The position numbers were made by a program, and so were the translations under genes. Of a stretch of DNA of 64,000 bases, positions 1-12,400 are shown one piece after another (within the stretch, counting starts at the first letter, position 1; each line of letters begins with the position of its first letter). The notes beneath the pieces were generated by a model, which worked only from the letters and a program-made list of their open reading frames with translations, did not search any database and was not told where the DNA came from. The stretch comes from Drosophila pseudoobscura (Eukaryota > Arthropoda > Insecta > Diptera > Drosophilidae). Location of the stretch: contig NC_046680.1 in NCBI RefSeq assembly GCF_009870125.1, positions 16,263,501 to 16,327,500 of the forward strand, in the 5' to 3' direction.

Positions 1-410
1 AGAGGCCCGTCTCCATGGTCATGTGCGAGCGGTTCTGGTGGCTGTACTGGGTCCTCGGATACTGCGGGCGCTCCATCGTAGAGTTCATCGAAGTGGCTGC
101 TGGAGGGAAATGGCGATTGATGAGCCGGACAAAGAACCCAATGGTCTGCTACTCACTCATATAGCCGGGCACGTAGGAGCGCTTGTCCAGCGAGTTGGTC
201 ACATGCCCAGGCACTCCGCCAGGCGTCTCCACCTCGTACTCGCTGTGGACCACCGAGCGGGGCAGGGTCAGGGCCCCACTACTCGAGGCCCCATCGCTGC
301 AGACGGGCGTGACCGTGTGCAGACCCTTGTCAATGTTCTTCAGCTCCATCTGGTCGTGATGGATCCATAGATCTGGGGGCTTTGGCACTCCCACGTTGTT
401 CTTTTGATAG
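1..410 (-). CDS. fra: fra exons 7-8: proximal cytoplasmic tail (partial)
   Basis: Exon 157-410 begins SYQKNNVGVPKPPDLWIHHD and ends GYM|, donor A|GTGAGT at 157/156. Acceptor CCCTCCAG at 100 then opens an exon running off the left edge (TSMNSTMERPQY, RTQYSHQNRSH, MTMETG). A neighbouring CAG gives an alternative acceptor three bases on, so one residue is uncertain. The segment is polar with no recognised domain. In the DCC family the tail carries P1-P3 motifs that recruit cytoskeletal effectors, and these would lie beyond the window. Confidence 0.82.
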
Positions 411-3400
411 CTGCAAATCGAAAAACAGGTGAAAAAGTGGGACAGGGTCCGTAGCTCTTAGGACTTTACCTCTTTTTCGTATGCTCCGGGGAGGATTGGG
501 GCTTGCTGCGGCAGAGGAATAGAATGGCAATGAGGACAACCAACAGCACCACGACCGTGGCTCCGATGATGTACAGCAGCTGCTCGTTGTCGATGCCCTT
601 GGCAATGGTGTCCGCCTCCTGCATGATCACCGCAGCCGTGGTCGTGTAGGACACCAGAGCGGAGAAGGGGGCATTGTTGTTGCCCTGCTGCTTGGTGGTG
701 CGCGCCTGCACCTTGAAGTAGTAGGTGGTGTAGGGCTTCAGGTTGGACAGCATCAGCATGGTCTCCTCGCCGGCGAAGGCCTCAATGGACCAGTCCCGGT
801 CCCGCTTCGTGGTGTCCGTCGTGTAGTAGATGTTGTAGCCGGTGATCTGGCCCACCGTGTGCTTCGGCGGCATCCACTGGATGATCACCGTGGGGGGATT
901 CTCCTCATCGAGGCGCACAGTTACCTCCCGCGGCGGCGTCACTGGCACATTCTGGTAGGTGCTGTTCAGCACCGACATGGACCAGGCGGACTCGCGGCGC
1001 CCCTTCACCACCTTGACGGCGAACTCGTACTGGGTGTTGGGCCGCAGGTCGTTGATCATGCAGTTGAGATCGGTGGTGTTGTGGTAGCGATAGCGATTGG
1101 ATCCCGTGATGCCGTAGCTGACCGTGTAGTGGCGGTTGTCGGTCACGTGCTGGTTCTTGTTCAGCATCGTGTCGATCCAGTAGACAACGATCGAGGAGCT
1201 CGACATGGTGATGGCTCTCAGGCCCACGGGCACCTCCAGCGGCACCGGCACGTCGATGGGCTCCTCGTCGCGGGTCTTGATGTTGTCGTAGATCGGCGGG
1301 CCATCGCCCTTCACATTGCGCGCCCTCAGCGAGACCACATACTCCGTGTTCGACTCGAGGTTCTTGAGCACGTGGTAGCGCTCGGTCTCCTTCAGCTCGA
1401 TGGTGTTCTCGTCGGGTATGCCTCGGCCCCAGCCCAGCACGTAGTTGCGTATCTTGATCTCCGGCTGCTGCGGCGGACCCCAGTGCAGGCCGATGTTCTC
1501 CGCTCCCGGCTGTATATTGATCCAGATCGGTTTGCCCGGCACCTGCGTCTCGTCCAGATCGTTCTCCAGCGTATTGACGCGATACCACTCCGTGAACGGC
1601 CCGGATCCATTCACCGTCATGGCCGCAATCTTCACCTGGTACTCGGCACTGCGGTCCAGTCCGCTCAGCTCGAAGTAGCGTATGTTGGCCGGCGTGCTCT
1701 TCACCTGCGGCGCGTCCTTGAGCTTGCGATACCGGATCTTGTAGCCAGTTATCTGGCCATTGCGATCCTCCTCGGCGGGTGGCTCCCAGTGAACGGTAAT
1801 GGACTGCCCGGCAACGGCAAGGACACAAAGGTTAAGAGGGTAAAGAGACTCCCAAAGAGCCCAAAGGGTATACTCACGCTGGAACTGGTCACCTCCAGGG
1901 TGACATTGTTGGGCGGCTCCGACGGCGTTGCGGAGTACGTCTTCACCTTGATCTCGGCCGAGGGATCGCCCATGCCATTCCGATTGAAGGGCACCACACT
2001 GATCACGTAGTCCGTGTAGGCACGCAGCTCGGTGAGCAGTGCCTCCATGGCGGTGCTATCGTGGTACAAATCAGCTCCGCTTTCGTTCTGAAACGGGTTT
2101 AAAGGTTAGTCTGGGGCGACTATGGCATCGGGTGCGTGTCCCACCTCCGAGTAGTAGACGCGGTACTTGAGTATCTCTCCGTTGGTAACTGCCGGCTCCT
2201 CCCAGCGCACGTAGATCTCGCTGTGACTGCGCGCATGGCCCTCGAAGGCCCGCGGTGGTCCCGCTATGTTCACCTCCGGCTGGGTGCTGACCTCCAGCGG
2301 GGCAGAGGACTCGCCGCTGCCAAAGTTCGTGCCGGCCACCACACGGAACTGGTACGTCCTGCCCGGCAGCAGCGATTGGATGTTCACCTGCAGGTCGTCG
2401 TGCGATTTGGTCACCATTTTCTGCTCCCTAAGGCATCGAATGGGAAACGGAAAAGAGTTTTAATTTCGACAAAAGGATGCCAGCCAGACAGGCAGAAGGA
2501 CTGGACTGGAATGGAGGTCTGTCAAAAGCAGGAAGCAATCAGACACCCACCTCTCGCTGTTGTTCATCTTGTAGTAGACCGTGTAGTAGACCACTTCCCC
2601 GGCATTCTGCAGGGGCTCCGCCCAGCTGAGGGTGACGAACCGCGGCTTGACTATCTGGGCGGCCAGGTCCCGGGGCTGGCTGGGCAGACGGGCCAGGAGT
2701 CCGCTGCCCAGACTCTTTAGTGGCACTCCACTGCCGGCGGCGGCATTGGCGTTGGCTTCCTGCTCGCTTGAATCTGCGGGGGACGCAAAATTGAAGGATG
2801 GGGGCAATGGCAATTGCAGCTTCTGCTGCTGCTGTGGCTGGGATTTCTTGTGCTTGTTGCTCTGCCAGAAGGCCAGTATTTTCTGGGGATCATCGCCGTG
2901 CTTGTAGGCAGCGATCAGTGCCTCCTTCGTCTCGTCATCGTCGTACTCGTCGTCATCGTCGTCGTCTTGGTCGTTGTCATTGTGGCCGTTGCTCTCCCGC
3001 CGCAGGGCGCTGGCCTCGTTCCGCTCAAAGTTGCGATCGTTGAGCGGCTGCTCGGGCCGTGAGGCCTTCCCCGAGTGCTGCAGGCTGTCCAGCAGGGTCT
3101 TGGAGTACAGGAGCCGCGTGGTCGGACCACTCTCCTGGGCACTGTCGTCGTCCCCGTCCTCGTCCTCGGTCGAGCGCAGGCTGGCCCCCGATTTGGTGCG
3201 CAGCGGCTGCTGCTCTACCGAGCTGTACGGTCGTCGTCGTTTCACTGGACTGTCGGAGGTCTGTAGGGACTTGGTGGACTGGCCTTGGGGTTTGCGTTGT
3301 TTGATTTTCACTTTTGGGACGGGATTCGGGAATGGATGGATGTCACGTCGCGTCGAGGAAATGATAAGCCAAGGAAAAGTGTCGAAAAGGAAACGGAAAC

Positions 3401-6400
3401 AAAGAAGAACAAATAAAACAAAACAAAAGTTAATAAATTATATTGACAAAATTAATTTTATATCACATTTCTTTATTATTAATTGCTACCGACGATTCTC
3501 CTTTGCGATCCGATGGGGAGAGCGCACCAGTAACGGCTGGTATCGGCATCATCGATAATAATCGATTGTTTGGGCTGGGAAAGTATCGATTCCGTGAAGG
3601 CTTTTAGGCTTTCTTTCCGTTCTATTACAAAACAATTTAGAATAGCCCTAGACTATTGCACGACTCGTCCTCAGTGCTTTTTAGTTTCAAGACATTCAAT
3701 TTATTTCAGAGCCATGCCAATGGGAAGACTGTCCTGTCCCTTGGTGCTCCACGGAGCTCCAGAAGCCTCCTTAAAGGTGGCACATATTATTGATTTATTT
3801 ATTTTACTATTATTTGACATCAAAAACCATTAGATTCTTGAGGAATTACACGAAATGTATCTCAAAAAAGAAAAAGTTACAGGTGTAAGAAATTGTTTCA
3901 ACGAAAATCGTTAATCGATATCGATAAATGGTTTTTTTTTTTTTTTTTGTAGGATTCTCTTGGGTTCTCTTCCCATCAATGAATCGCAAAGGAAATATCA
4001 ATATTTTAGCACAAAATTCTACACAAAAAATATACAAATACACAACACAACACACAGACACACATGAAATCAATTTACAAAAGCAGGAGCACAATGAAAG
4101 GACAATGTTTGTACAAATTGAAAGGTCTGGAGGTACGTGGAGCTAGGCGTTCAATTTCGTAGTCATTTTACAGGCCGAATCGACAGCTGGACAAATACTG
4201 GACACCGGGCTGGGAGACTACATGTACATAGGGGGATAGGAGGGATGGGGGGCTATCTCATAGAGCCACTTACCTCCTGGTGGGACGACGCGTAGCCGGG
4301 CCGCTGCCTGGACACTGCCAGCGGCATTGGTGCCCACGCACTGGAACATCCCGGCATCGGAGTGGAGGAGTCCCAGGATGCGCAGGTTGTGGTCGGCCAC
4401 CAGCTGCATGTAGTCGTTGGGGGTGACAAGGTCGCCGTTCTTCAGCCACCTGATGAGGGGCTTGGGCTTGCCCCGGATGGCGCACTCGAGCTCCAGCTCC
4501 TCCTTCTCGTGGGCGGTCTTGTCGCGCGGCGCCTGGATGAACTTGGGCGGCACCTGGACCTGCACCGTGGCCTGGGCGTCCAGGGAGTCGACGGTGTTGC
4601 TGGCCCGGCACTGGTAGTTGCCCGAGTCGATGTCCTCGGCACTGGAGATCTGCAGCGAGCCCGTGCCGATGATGGAGAAGCGCGAGTCGAGGTCGTTCAG
4701 GTCGAGCTCCTCGCCGTTGCGCAGCCACTTGATCTGCGGCTTGGGCACCCCGTTGGCCACACAGTCCAGGGTGACGGTGTCCCCCTCGCGGACGGTCTTG
4801 GGCGACGGCCCCACCAGGAAGGAGGGGGCCACCGCATGCTCGCCGCCCGGCTGCTCGCTCGCCGCCTTCTTGATGTTCAGATTGGTCTTGCTGCTCAGGC
4901 GGGAGACGCTGCCCGAGGTGACGTTGCACTGGTAGGCGCCGCGATCGGAGGCAACCACCTCGTCGATCTCCAGGGCTCCGTTGGGCAGCACCACCATCCG
5001 CAGCTTGTCCAGGGGCAGGGGCATGTCGTCCCGGAACCACTGCACCGAGTGCCGCACGCCCTCCTGCCAGCTGGCCTCGCCCACCATGCACCGGAAGTAG
5101 GCCGTCTGTCCCGGCAGCAGGTACGTCTCGATGAAGTCCTGGTTGAGGTCCGGCTGGCGGGCAATCGCCACCAGCGCCGGCCGGCTGAGCACGCTGCCCA
5201 CTCCCTCGGCGGTGAGGAGGCACTGGTAGGCGCCGGTCAGGCCGCGGTTCTCCTCCACCGAACTGATGTACAGCGATCCGTTCTTCAGCTGCGAGCGGAA
5301 GGTGTCCCCCACGATGCCCAGGTCCTGGCCATCGGGTCCCCGCCATCGCACGGTCGCAGGCGTGGGCGTGGCCTTGCCCTTGCCACGGGCAGGCGCACTG
5401 CCGGAGCACTGCAGCAGCACCGAGTGGCCCTCGGGCACAACAGCATCCTGGGGCTCCAGGGTGAACGAGAGGGCTGCAACAACAACAAAGACACATTAAT
5501 GGGGGGTTGGCTCATCAGGAAAGTAAAAGGGGGGCGAACACGGGTCGGGTCGGGGGTCTGGGCTGGGGACACGCCTCTGGGGCCGCCACTTGAGGCAGGG
5601 CAGGGCAGGGCAGGGCAGGCATCCTGCAATCTGTCAACTTGTAAACACGCCTCAATAATTGATGCTGTGCTGCAAAAGCCAACTGGATGGATGGATGGAT
5701 GGCTGGATGGACGGGGGATGCCACGAGGGCATGCAAATATTTGCATTTCCACTTTGGCCCCGACTCGACTCGTGGGTGGTGGTTGGCGTTTGGTGCTGGT
5801 GTGGGAAAAGGTAAAAGGGGAGACGCAAGGGAGGCCGCCTGGGCCTGCCGGTGAATAAGCTGCTAACATGCTTCACTGTTGGCTCACAAAGAAGAAGCCC
5901 AGCGAGGCCAAGAGAGGTGGTTCGCAGTGCCGACACTTTTAGCCAGAAAGAAATCTAGCTTGCTCGAAATTAAAGCCAGAGCTTAAAAGGCTAAGAAAAA
6001 CCAGAAGATTATTAAAAACTAAACAAGTAAAAAGCTTTCGCCCTTCGTTGGTGGTCCGCTCTCGCAAGGCGCTCTCTTTTGGGTTTTTATTTTGCTCAGC
6101 ACAACAGAAAACTTTCTCTCTTCTCTGTCTGCCATCAAACAAGGCCTCAAAGCGCTCTCAGTAGTGCTGAGCGTAAAATAAGACCCGAAAGAGAGTGAGC
6201 AAAAGAGTAAATAACCACCGCAGAGATCGATCTGCCGTTTAGAATGGATACGAGGCGTGTTTGTTCTATAAAAGAACACCCAGATATGAGAGATTTGAGT
6301 TTAAATCATTAGAGATTGTCCAATTCCTCAAAATTGACTCCAGGTTGGGGGTTTTCCTCGGTCTTTACTTCCATTATTCGTTCCTCCGTCTTTTGATACT

Positions 6401-9400
6401 CATTTCCAGCTCTTTATTCCTGTCATCTCTGCTGCAGCTACCTATCTCCCTCTTTATATATGTACAGGAGTATATGTGTATATTTGAGCAGCCTTAATTA
6501 GGCATCGAATCGCCAGTCGCCAGTCGCAGCAGGAACAGATCCAGACATTCGAAGAGGCAGCCAGGATGTTGATGACTTAATTTACAAGATTTATCCAGCT
6601 GTGCAAAGGATTTGGGCCAGAATCATGAATTACGCATTCTCATTTCAATTCAATTCGGTTTATATCCTGGTTTAGCTATCCTTTTGGGCAGCAGTCAGTC
6701 TCCGGCACCTGCATCCTATTGCGGAGGGAAGGAGCCGCCTCCTATTCCCATTCCCGAGCGCATTTTCCGCATATTGACCGCACGTGAACTCGGAAGGAGC
6801 CTCCGACCGACCGAGTGGAGAGTGAAGAGCGGAGAAGTATGCCTGCAATTTATTCGCTTTGTTTTCCATTCCCGCACTCGGGCATTTACCCAAAGTTATG
6901 CGAATCGTGTGCACTCGCCAGGGGCCAGGGTTAGGGCTTATATGCACTCCGCTCCTGTCCAGCCGGGAGTCTATTAGGCCCTGCTGCGAGTGAGTGAGGG
7001 AGTGAATGATTGAAGTGGTCTCCCCCGTCCAGTTCTGGATGGAAAACAACTGCCGTAATGGCTTCCCCTTTGGAAATGTGATTTTAAATATGGTACCCCC
7101 CCCTTTTCTCTCAGTGCATGTGTAGTATTTCGAACATTTGAGCCCCGAGACGTGTGGCTTTTATGGTTATTGCTTTCGGCTCCTGTGCTCCGATGGAGCC
7201 GAACGCAAAGAACTATTTTTTCGGACCCCCTCCCCACCCCTGGAGGTGGGCGTGCATTCCACTTGATGAAATTGTATTTTTACAAACATTTTCCACTCTT
7301 ATTACAGTCGGGTTTTAGGATGTGTTAGGGCAAGAAAAGGCCAGCAATTGATCCGAATATCCCTACATAAATGTCCTTGACTCGATTGGCACTAGCGAAT
7401 GCTGCAAAAGCGAATATTGTGCATGTCGTGTGCATGACGCGCTACTTTCTTTTGGCATTCTCTCTTCTCAAAGGATGTTCTACTTCAATTTGCAGCTGCA
7501 TTTCGACAGATTGTCGAAGATACATAAAAGAGAGAGAGGGAGGGAGGGAGGGACGGAGGGAGAGGTACCTGCATTATTATGGATACATTTCAATTCCAGC
7601 GACAGCCCGCATTTGCAGCTTCACTTTTTTTGGGTTTGTTTCGGGGTTGGTTATTCTTTTTTTTTTGTTTTAGCATATTCCATAATTATTCCAGAACGAG
7701 GAATTTCTGGCTATTAAGGCTGGCAGTTGGCTCTAAATCAAATGGAGACATCTCTTGCAACAATTTCGAGTTTTATGGCCCGGCCTCGGGCGGAGAGCAG
7801 AGAGCCAGCAGGGAGCTCGATCCAATTAAAAACTTTATTGCTCGAATTGATTTTTATTGTGCACTTCTTTGGCATCTGCCGGTGGGAGGGAGATACAGAA
7901 AGGGGGGAGGAGGAGGAGGTATCTCTATCTAGAGATAGATTCAATTTCGAAAGTCCAAAAGGGAAAGAACCAGGGAGGGGGGAGAGAGGGGAAAGTTGGG
8001 CATACAATGAGGTTATCTGTGCTCCCAAATACGAAAAATTGTGTCAATTGATTTCACTTCTCTCCTCCTCTCTTTCTTCTCTGGCTATCTATCGGATGGT
8101 TTTAATTATGAAAATGAATGGAATAGCGACCACCACGCACTGATATCCGATTGACTCCAATAAATAAAACCAATAATTCATAAAATTATACACAAAGGAT
8201 TCGCATTCAAGTGGTTATTGTTGTGGAAATTTAATTTGCTTTTGGCCTCATAAAAGCAGAACCCAATTATGGCTGTCCTTTCAGCCATCCTTTTTGTACA
8301 TTTGTGATCTTTGAACCATTATTCGAGTGGTTTCTCAGCTATGGAAAGAACTCAAATAATACTGAGAAATATCTTTATTTTATCTTTGGATCATTTAATA
8401 TTTTTAAATAATTTTTAAAGAACATTTTTAAGCCTTTAATCATTTAAAAACGACTCGTAATGTTAGTCCTCTCTCTCTCTCTGTCTCTGTTGCTCTCCTT
8501 CCAACAACGAAGCACCATCCGGCCTTTACTGGAAGAGGGAAGAGGGCTCCTTCTGGCCATCCCAATTCTGCCAGCTTATGGACAATATAATTCTCTTCAA
8601 TTGAAATAAATTCAATGTGAGGTGTGCCAACACTTTTGTACAACAAATTCTATGACATTTTTCTTAAAAAAAAAAAATGTAAAAAATAATGAAATAAACT
8701 CAAGCTTTGAAAATAACCCAAATTTATAGAAAATGGATTAATTTATCGGATAAAACTAATTTTCTTTTGAAAATCACGATGGAAAAGCTCTGAAAACAGC
8801 AGTAACCTGGACCTGGAATCTGGACTCTTGATCTCTATATCTCGAATATAGGGCTTTCTTCTGGCTGTTGCACGGATCTAATATGCCCCGTCAGAAGGTA
8901 CGAACAATCCCCAGCCGTCTGCTGGTAAATACTACCACTGGGAACCCCCATCTCCCCCTGATTTTTTGTTTGCCAAACTGTCGTTCGCCTTCGTTTCCTT
9001 TGTTTCCTGCGGCAAAAAGAGTCAGAACAAAAAAAAGTACAAAACCCTTTTTGCAATATTTGCATTATGCACGTCTGTGCACCCACCATTCCATCCATTC
9101 CATAAAATAAATATAAATGCACGAAAAATATAGCATTTAAAGAGCGAAAAAAGCTTAATTAAGAGCGAAAATTTAATGAATTGACTATGAATTAAGTTTC
9201 GGAAATTCTGAAATTGTTCTGTGGCTGTTTGGGCCTCAATTGCCGTTCATTGAATCAAATTAAACAATTATAATTTAGTCAGATTTGTGCGTTCGCTTTC
9301 GTAGAAATTCCGACTTTTAAATGGAAGAAAGACGCAACGCAACGAGAGAGAAATGCCTTAATTGAGTTTAATTGTTGCAACAACGGACCTACGGCCGGTC

Positions 9401-12400
9401 TTTGGGTCGAGTCGAGTCACGCAACATCCATTTACAAAAGATTAACAAATTCAAAAACGAAAAAACAAAAACCCACAAAAAAAAAAAACGGTGGGAGGCT
9501 TCGATGCAACGAGAAAGGAAGCTGGAGACAAGAAAAGAGAGTAGCAGATACAAGATACAAGATACATGAATATTTATGATATTCCAATGAATTTGCATAT
9601 TTTACGATTTTTCTCTGTGCGTTCGGGCAGGGGGGAAGGGGGGCCCACCAGTGGCGACAGTTTGGTGTCTACTATGCAAATGTTGTCTCTCTCGCTGCCA
9701 CATGCAACACGGAGTCGATAAAAAATTAGCAGTTCACAAGAAAAAACACAGAGACATTGTAAACATGGCACATCTCGTAGATTGTGGCCGCTGGATGGAT
9801 GGAAAATGCTTTTCGAAACTGGATCAACTTGGTCTGCTCTCCCCTCCGCACCGCTCCATGGCATAATATCCCAGTCAAAGAGCTAATTGCACTCACATTT
9901 GCGATGCGATGCCGGGAAAGCCAATCAAATTACCATATGGCCAAAAAAGCCAGAGAAAACTCCCTAAAAGCAGGGGGGAGGCTGCAGCGGCACGCAAAAG
10001 ACGCGCACAATTAGGCAGAAATTTCCACTTTTCCAATGAAACGAGCCAGCCAGAAAATATCTTAAATGAGAGGAAAAGCAACAGAAATCTCGCATATCAT
10101 TGGGCCACGATCGGTGGAGGGGCGTAGCGGGGGAGGGGGAGCAGGCCATTAGAGGCAGCTAATGGTGGCACCTTTTAAGGTTAAACTGGGCAAGCGGCCA
10201 GGCCAGAGGAGCCTCCTCTCCGACTGCTTATCGCCTGGCCAAATTTATGCACAGCCGCCAGACTAAGGGTTAAGCAGCGAGAGAGAGAGAGAGAGAGAGA
10301 ACGAGAGCTATCTAGACCAGGATACACCCTGCACTGCCTGCACTACTTGCACTGCTTGCTCCCCTATAACAGTCATGGCACAAATAATAGGAACGGCATT
10401 GACTTTCAGCGCAAATTTAATCCATGAAAAATCCGAGAAAAATCTTTAAAAAATAACCTATCCATGGCCGTAACTATTTGTTTGATTTCTAGAGCACTCC
10501 CAGAGCAAACTTGGTATCATTATTGTGTGGATAATGTGTCACCGGCTAAGACCTCCCCTCATTACCATTCATGATTCCAGGGTATGTATTTTTCAGCGAA
10601 AATCGCCATAGAAATATCTAAAGACTTTGCAGCAGCTCGGCTGCATTTGCATTTGCATTCGGGCCAAGAGACTCTTGCCACCGCTCCACTATCGAAATGT
10701 TGCATCGCACGCTCACGCCACATCGCCACATTGCGGCGTTGGAGGAGCCCCAGAGGAGCAGCCACAGTCACAGTCCCCTCCCCCTCGCCATCGATTGGCT
10801 TGCCAATGTTGATTTTCCGTTTGGTTGGACCCTCCACCCCCCTGGCCACAAAATAAGAGGAAAAAACGCAAATGTATGCAAAGAGAAAAGAAAAATAAAT
10901 AAAAATTTTGCAAACGCGAAACGGAAACTGCATCGAAAACGACTCCAGCGTGACCTCTTTTCCCTTTGCCCCATTCGGGCGCACTCCCCCGCACTCCTCA
11001 AACTGCCGCCAGCCTTGTGCGTGCCCAGCACCCCTCTGCTGCTGCCACCCCCCGCCCCCATCAGAAGGATTTGTGGGGGAAACGCAGCAGAAAAAGAAGG
11101 CAGCGAAAATCGTATGAATATTTAATTGGCGAGTGACTTACGACCTACGACCTACGACGGGGGATATAGAGAAGCTCTAAATCCTTCTCCCTTGGCCATA
11201 CCTTAGCCTTTATTCAATTGAACGATTTTAACGATGAATGATGAAATGCTCTGCCACCAAATTGGATTCAAGAAGACACCTTTTACCTGCCACTCAATGA
11301 GCTTCGGTCCGCACCGCTCCATTCCGGCACTTTTAGTGCTGTCCCCCCAAACCCCCCGCGCCCCTTGGTGGCATCGATCGATTGTCACTTTCGTTGCCTT
11401 GATTAACACCTTATGCGACACTTTTTCTTTTTCTTTGGCCACTAACGAAGCCGCAAAATGGCCAGACAGTGAGAGAGAGCAGAGGAAAACCTTTTATGTA
11501 GAGTGGCGGGGCGGCAGACGGGCCACAGGATGGGGCCGTGACACTGAGAGCAATACGGATTTAAATTCAAAAAGCACCAGGATGAAGTCTAAGCCGCAAT
11601 CTCGCCAATCCCCCCACACACAGCCACACACACACAGCCACACAGATAGGAGGGCATACAGCCTGCACAAATATAATTATAAACGTCTGCCCGGCCATTA
11701 GGTGGCAGTGCCAGGAGCACTTGATACTCCACCCACAGCTTCCAGGAAGTGGCTGCGACCCACTCCGTGCAGGATATATATAGCGCCTCCCTTTGCCTGT
11801 CTGGCATTTTCATGGAAATTGTCGCACTCAAGTGAAAACATCAATGGACATTGAGGCAGGGGATGGACTTGGGGGCTGGCATGTGCTTTGATTCTGATTC
11901 CGATACCGATTCTGTTTTTTCCTCTCATTTCGATTGGCCACGCCCAAAAGGCAATCCACTTTGATGACTTTAGTGCCCCCGCCGCATGCCACCCCGCATG
12001 CCCCACCCCATGCACATTTCAATTATGCTAATTACAAGCGACCATCGAACACCTAATGGCCAGGGGCGAGGATTTGTGTCCTACTTGGTAAGGGCCCTGC
12101 CCTGCCCCCAAAAACCCGCAAGGGAGACTCCACTTGCCTGCCCTTCCACCTTCCACCTTCTGTGTCTGTCTGTCTGTCTGTCTTCCCCCCTTTGTTTTGT
12201 CATTGAGGCATTGCGGTTCGGCTGTTAATTTATGGGTTCTGCCTCTCAATCCCAGGACAGAACTTCTTCCGTTCCGCCAGAGATACGCAAACAAAAGGTT
12301 CCTTTTCTTGGAGTTTCTTTTGGCGCAGAAAGCAGGCACTACTCCTGATGTCCTGTCCTGGCATTGTCCTCACAATGAAGTGCTCAAATTACAGGCGGAT

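Noticed and set aside
859-2010. Long plus-strand open frame of 383 codons over the fra exons
   Set aside because: Antisense shadow of the GC-rich FN3 exons; repetitive His/Val/Arg composition and no family features.
4362-5858. 498-codon plus-strand frame over the fra Ig exon
   Set aside because: Mirror frame of the Ig exon; composition follows the codon bias of the real minus-strand gene and it runs into intron repeats.
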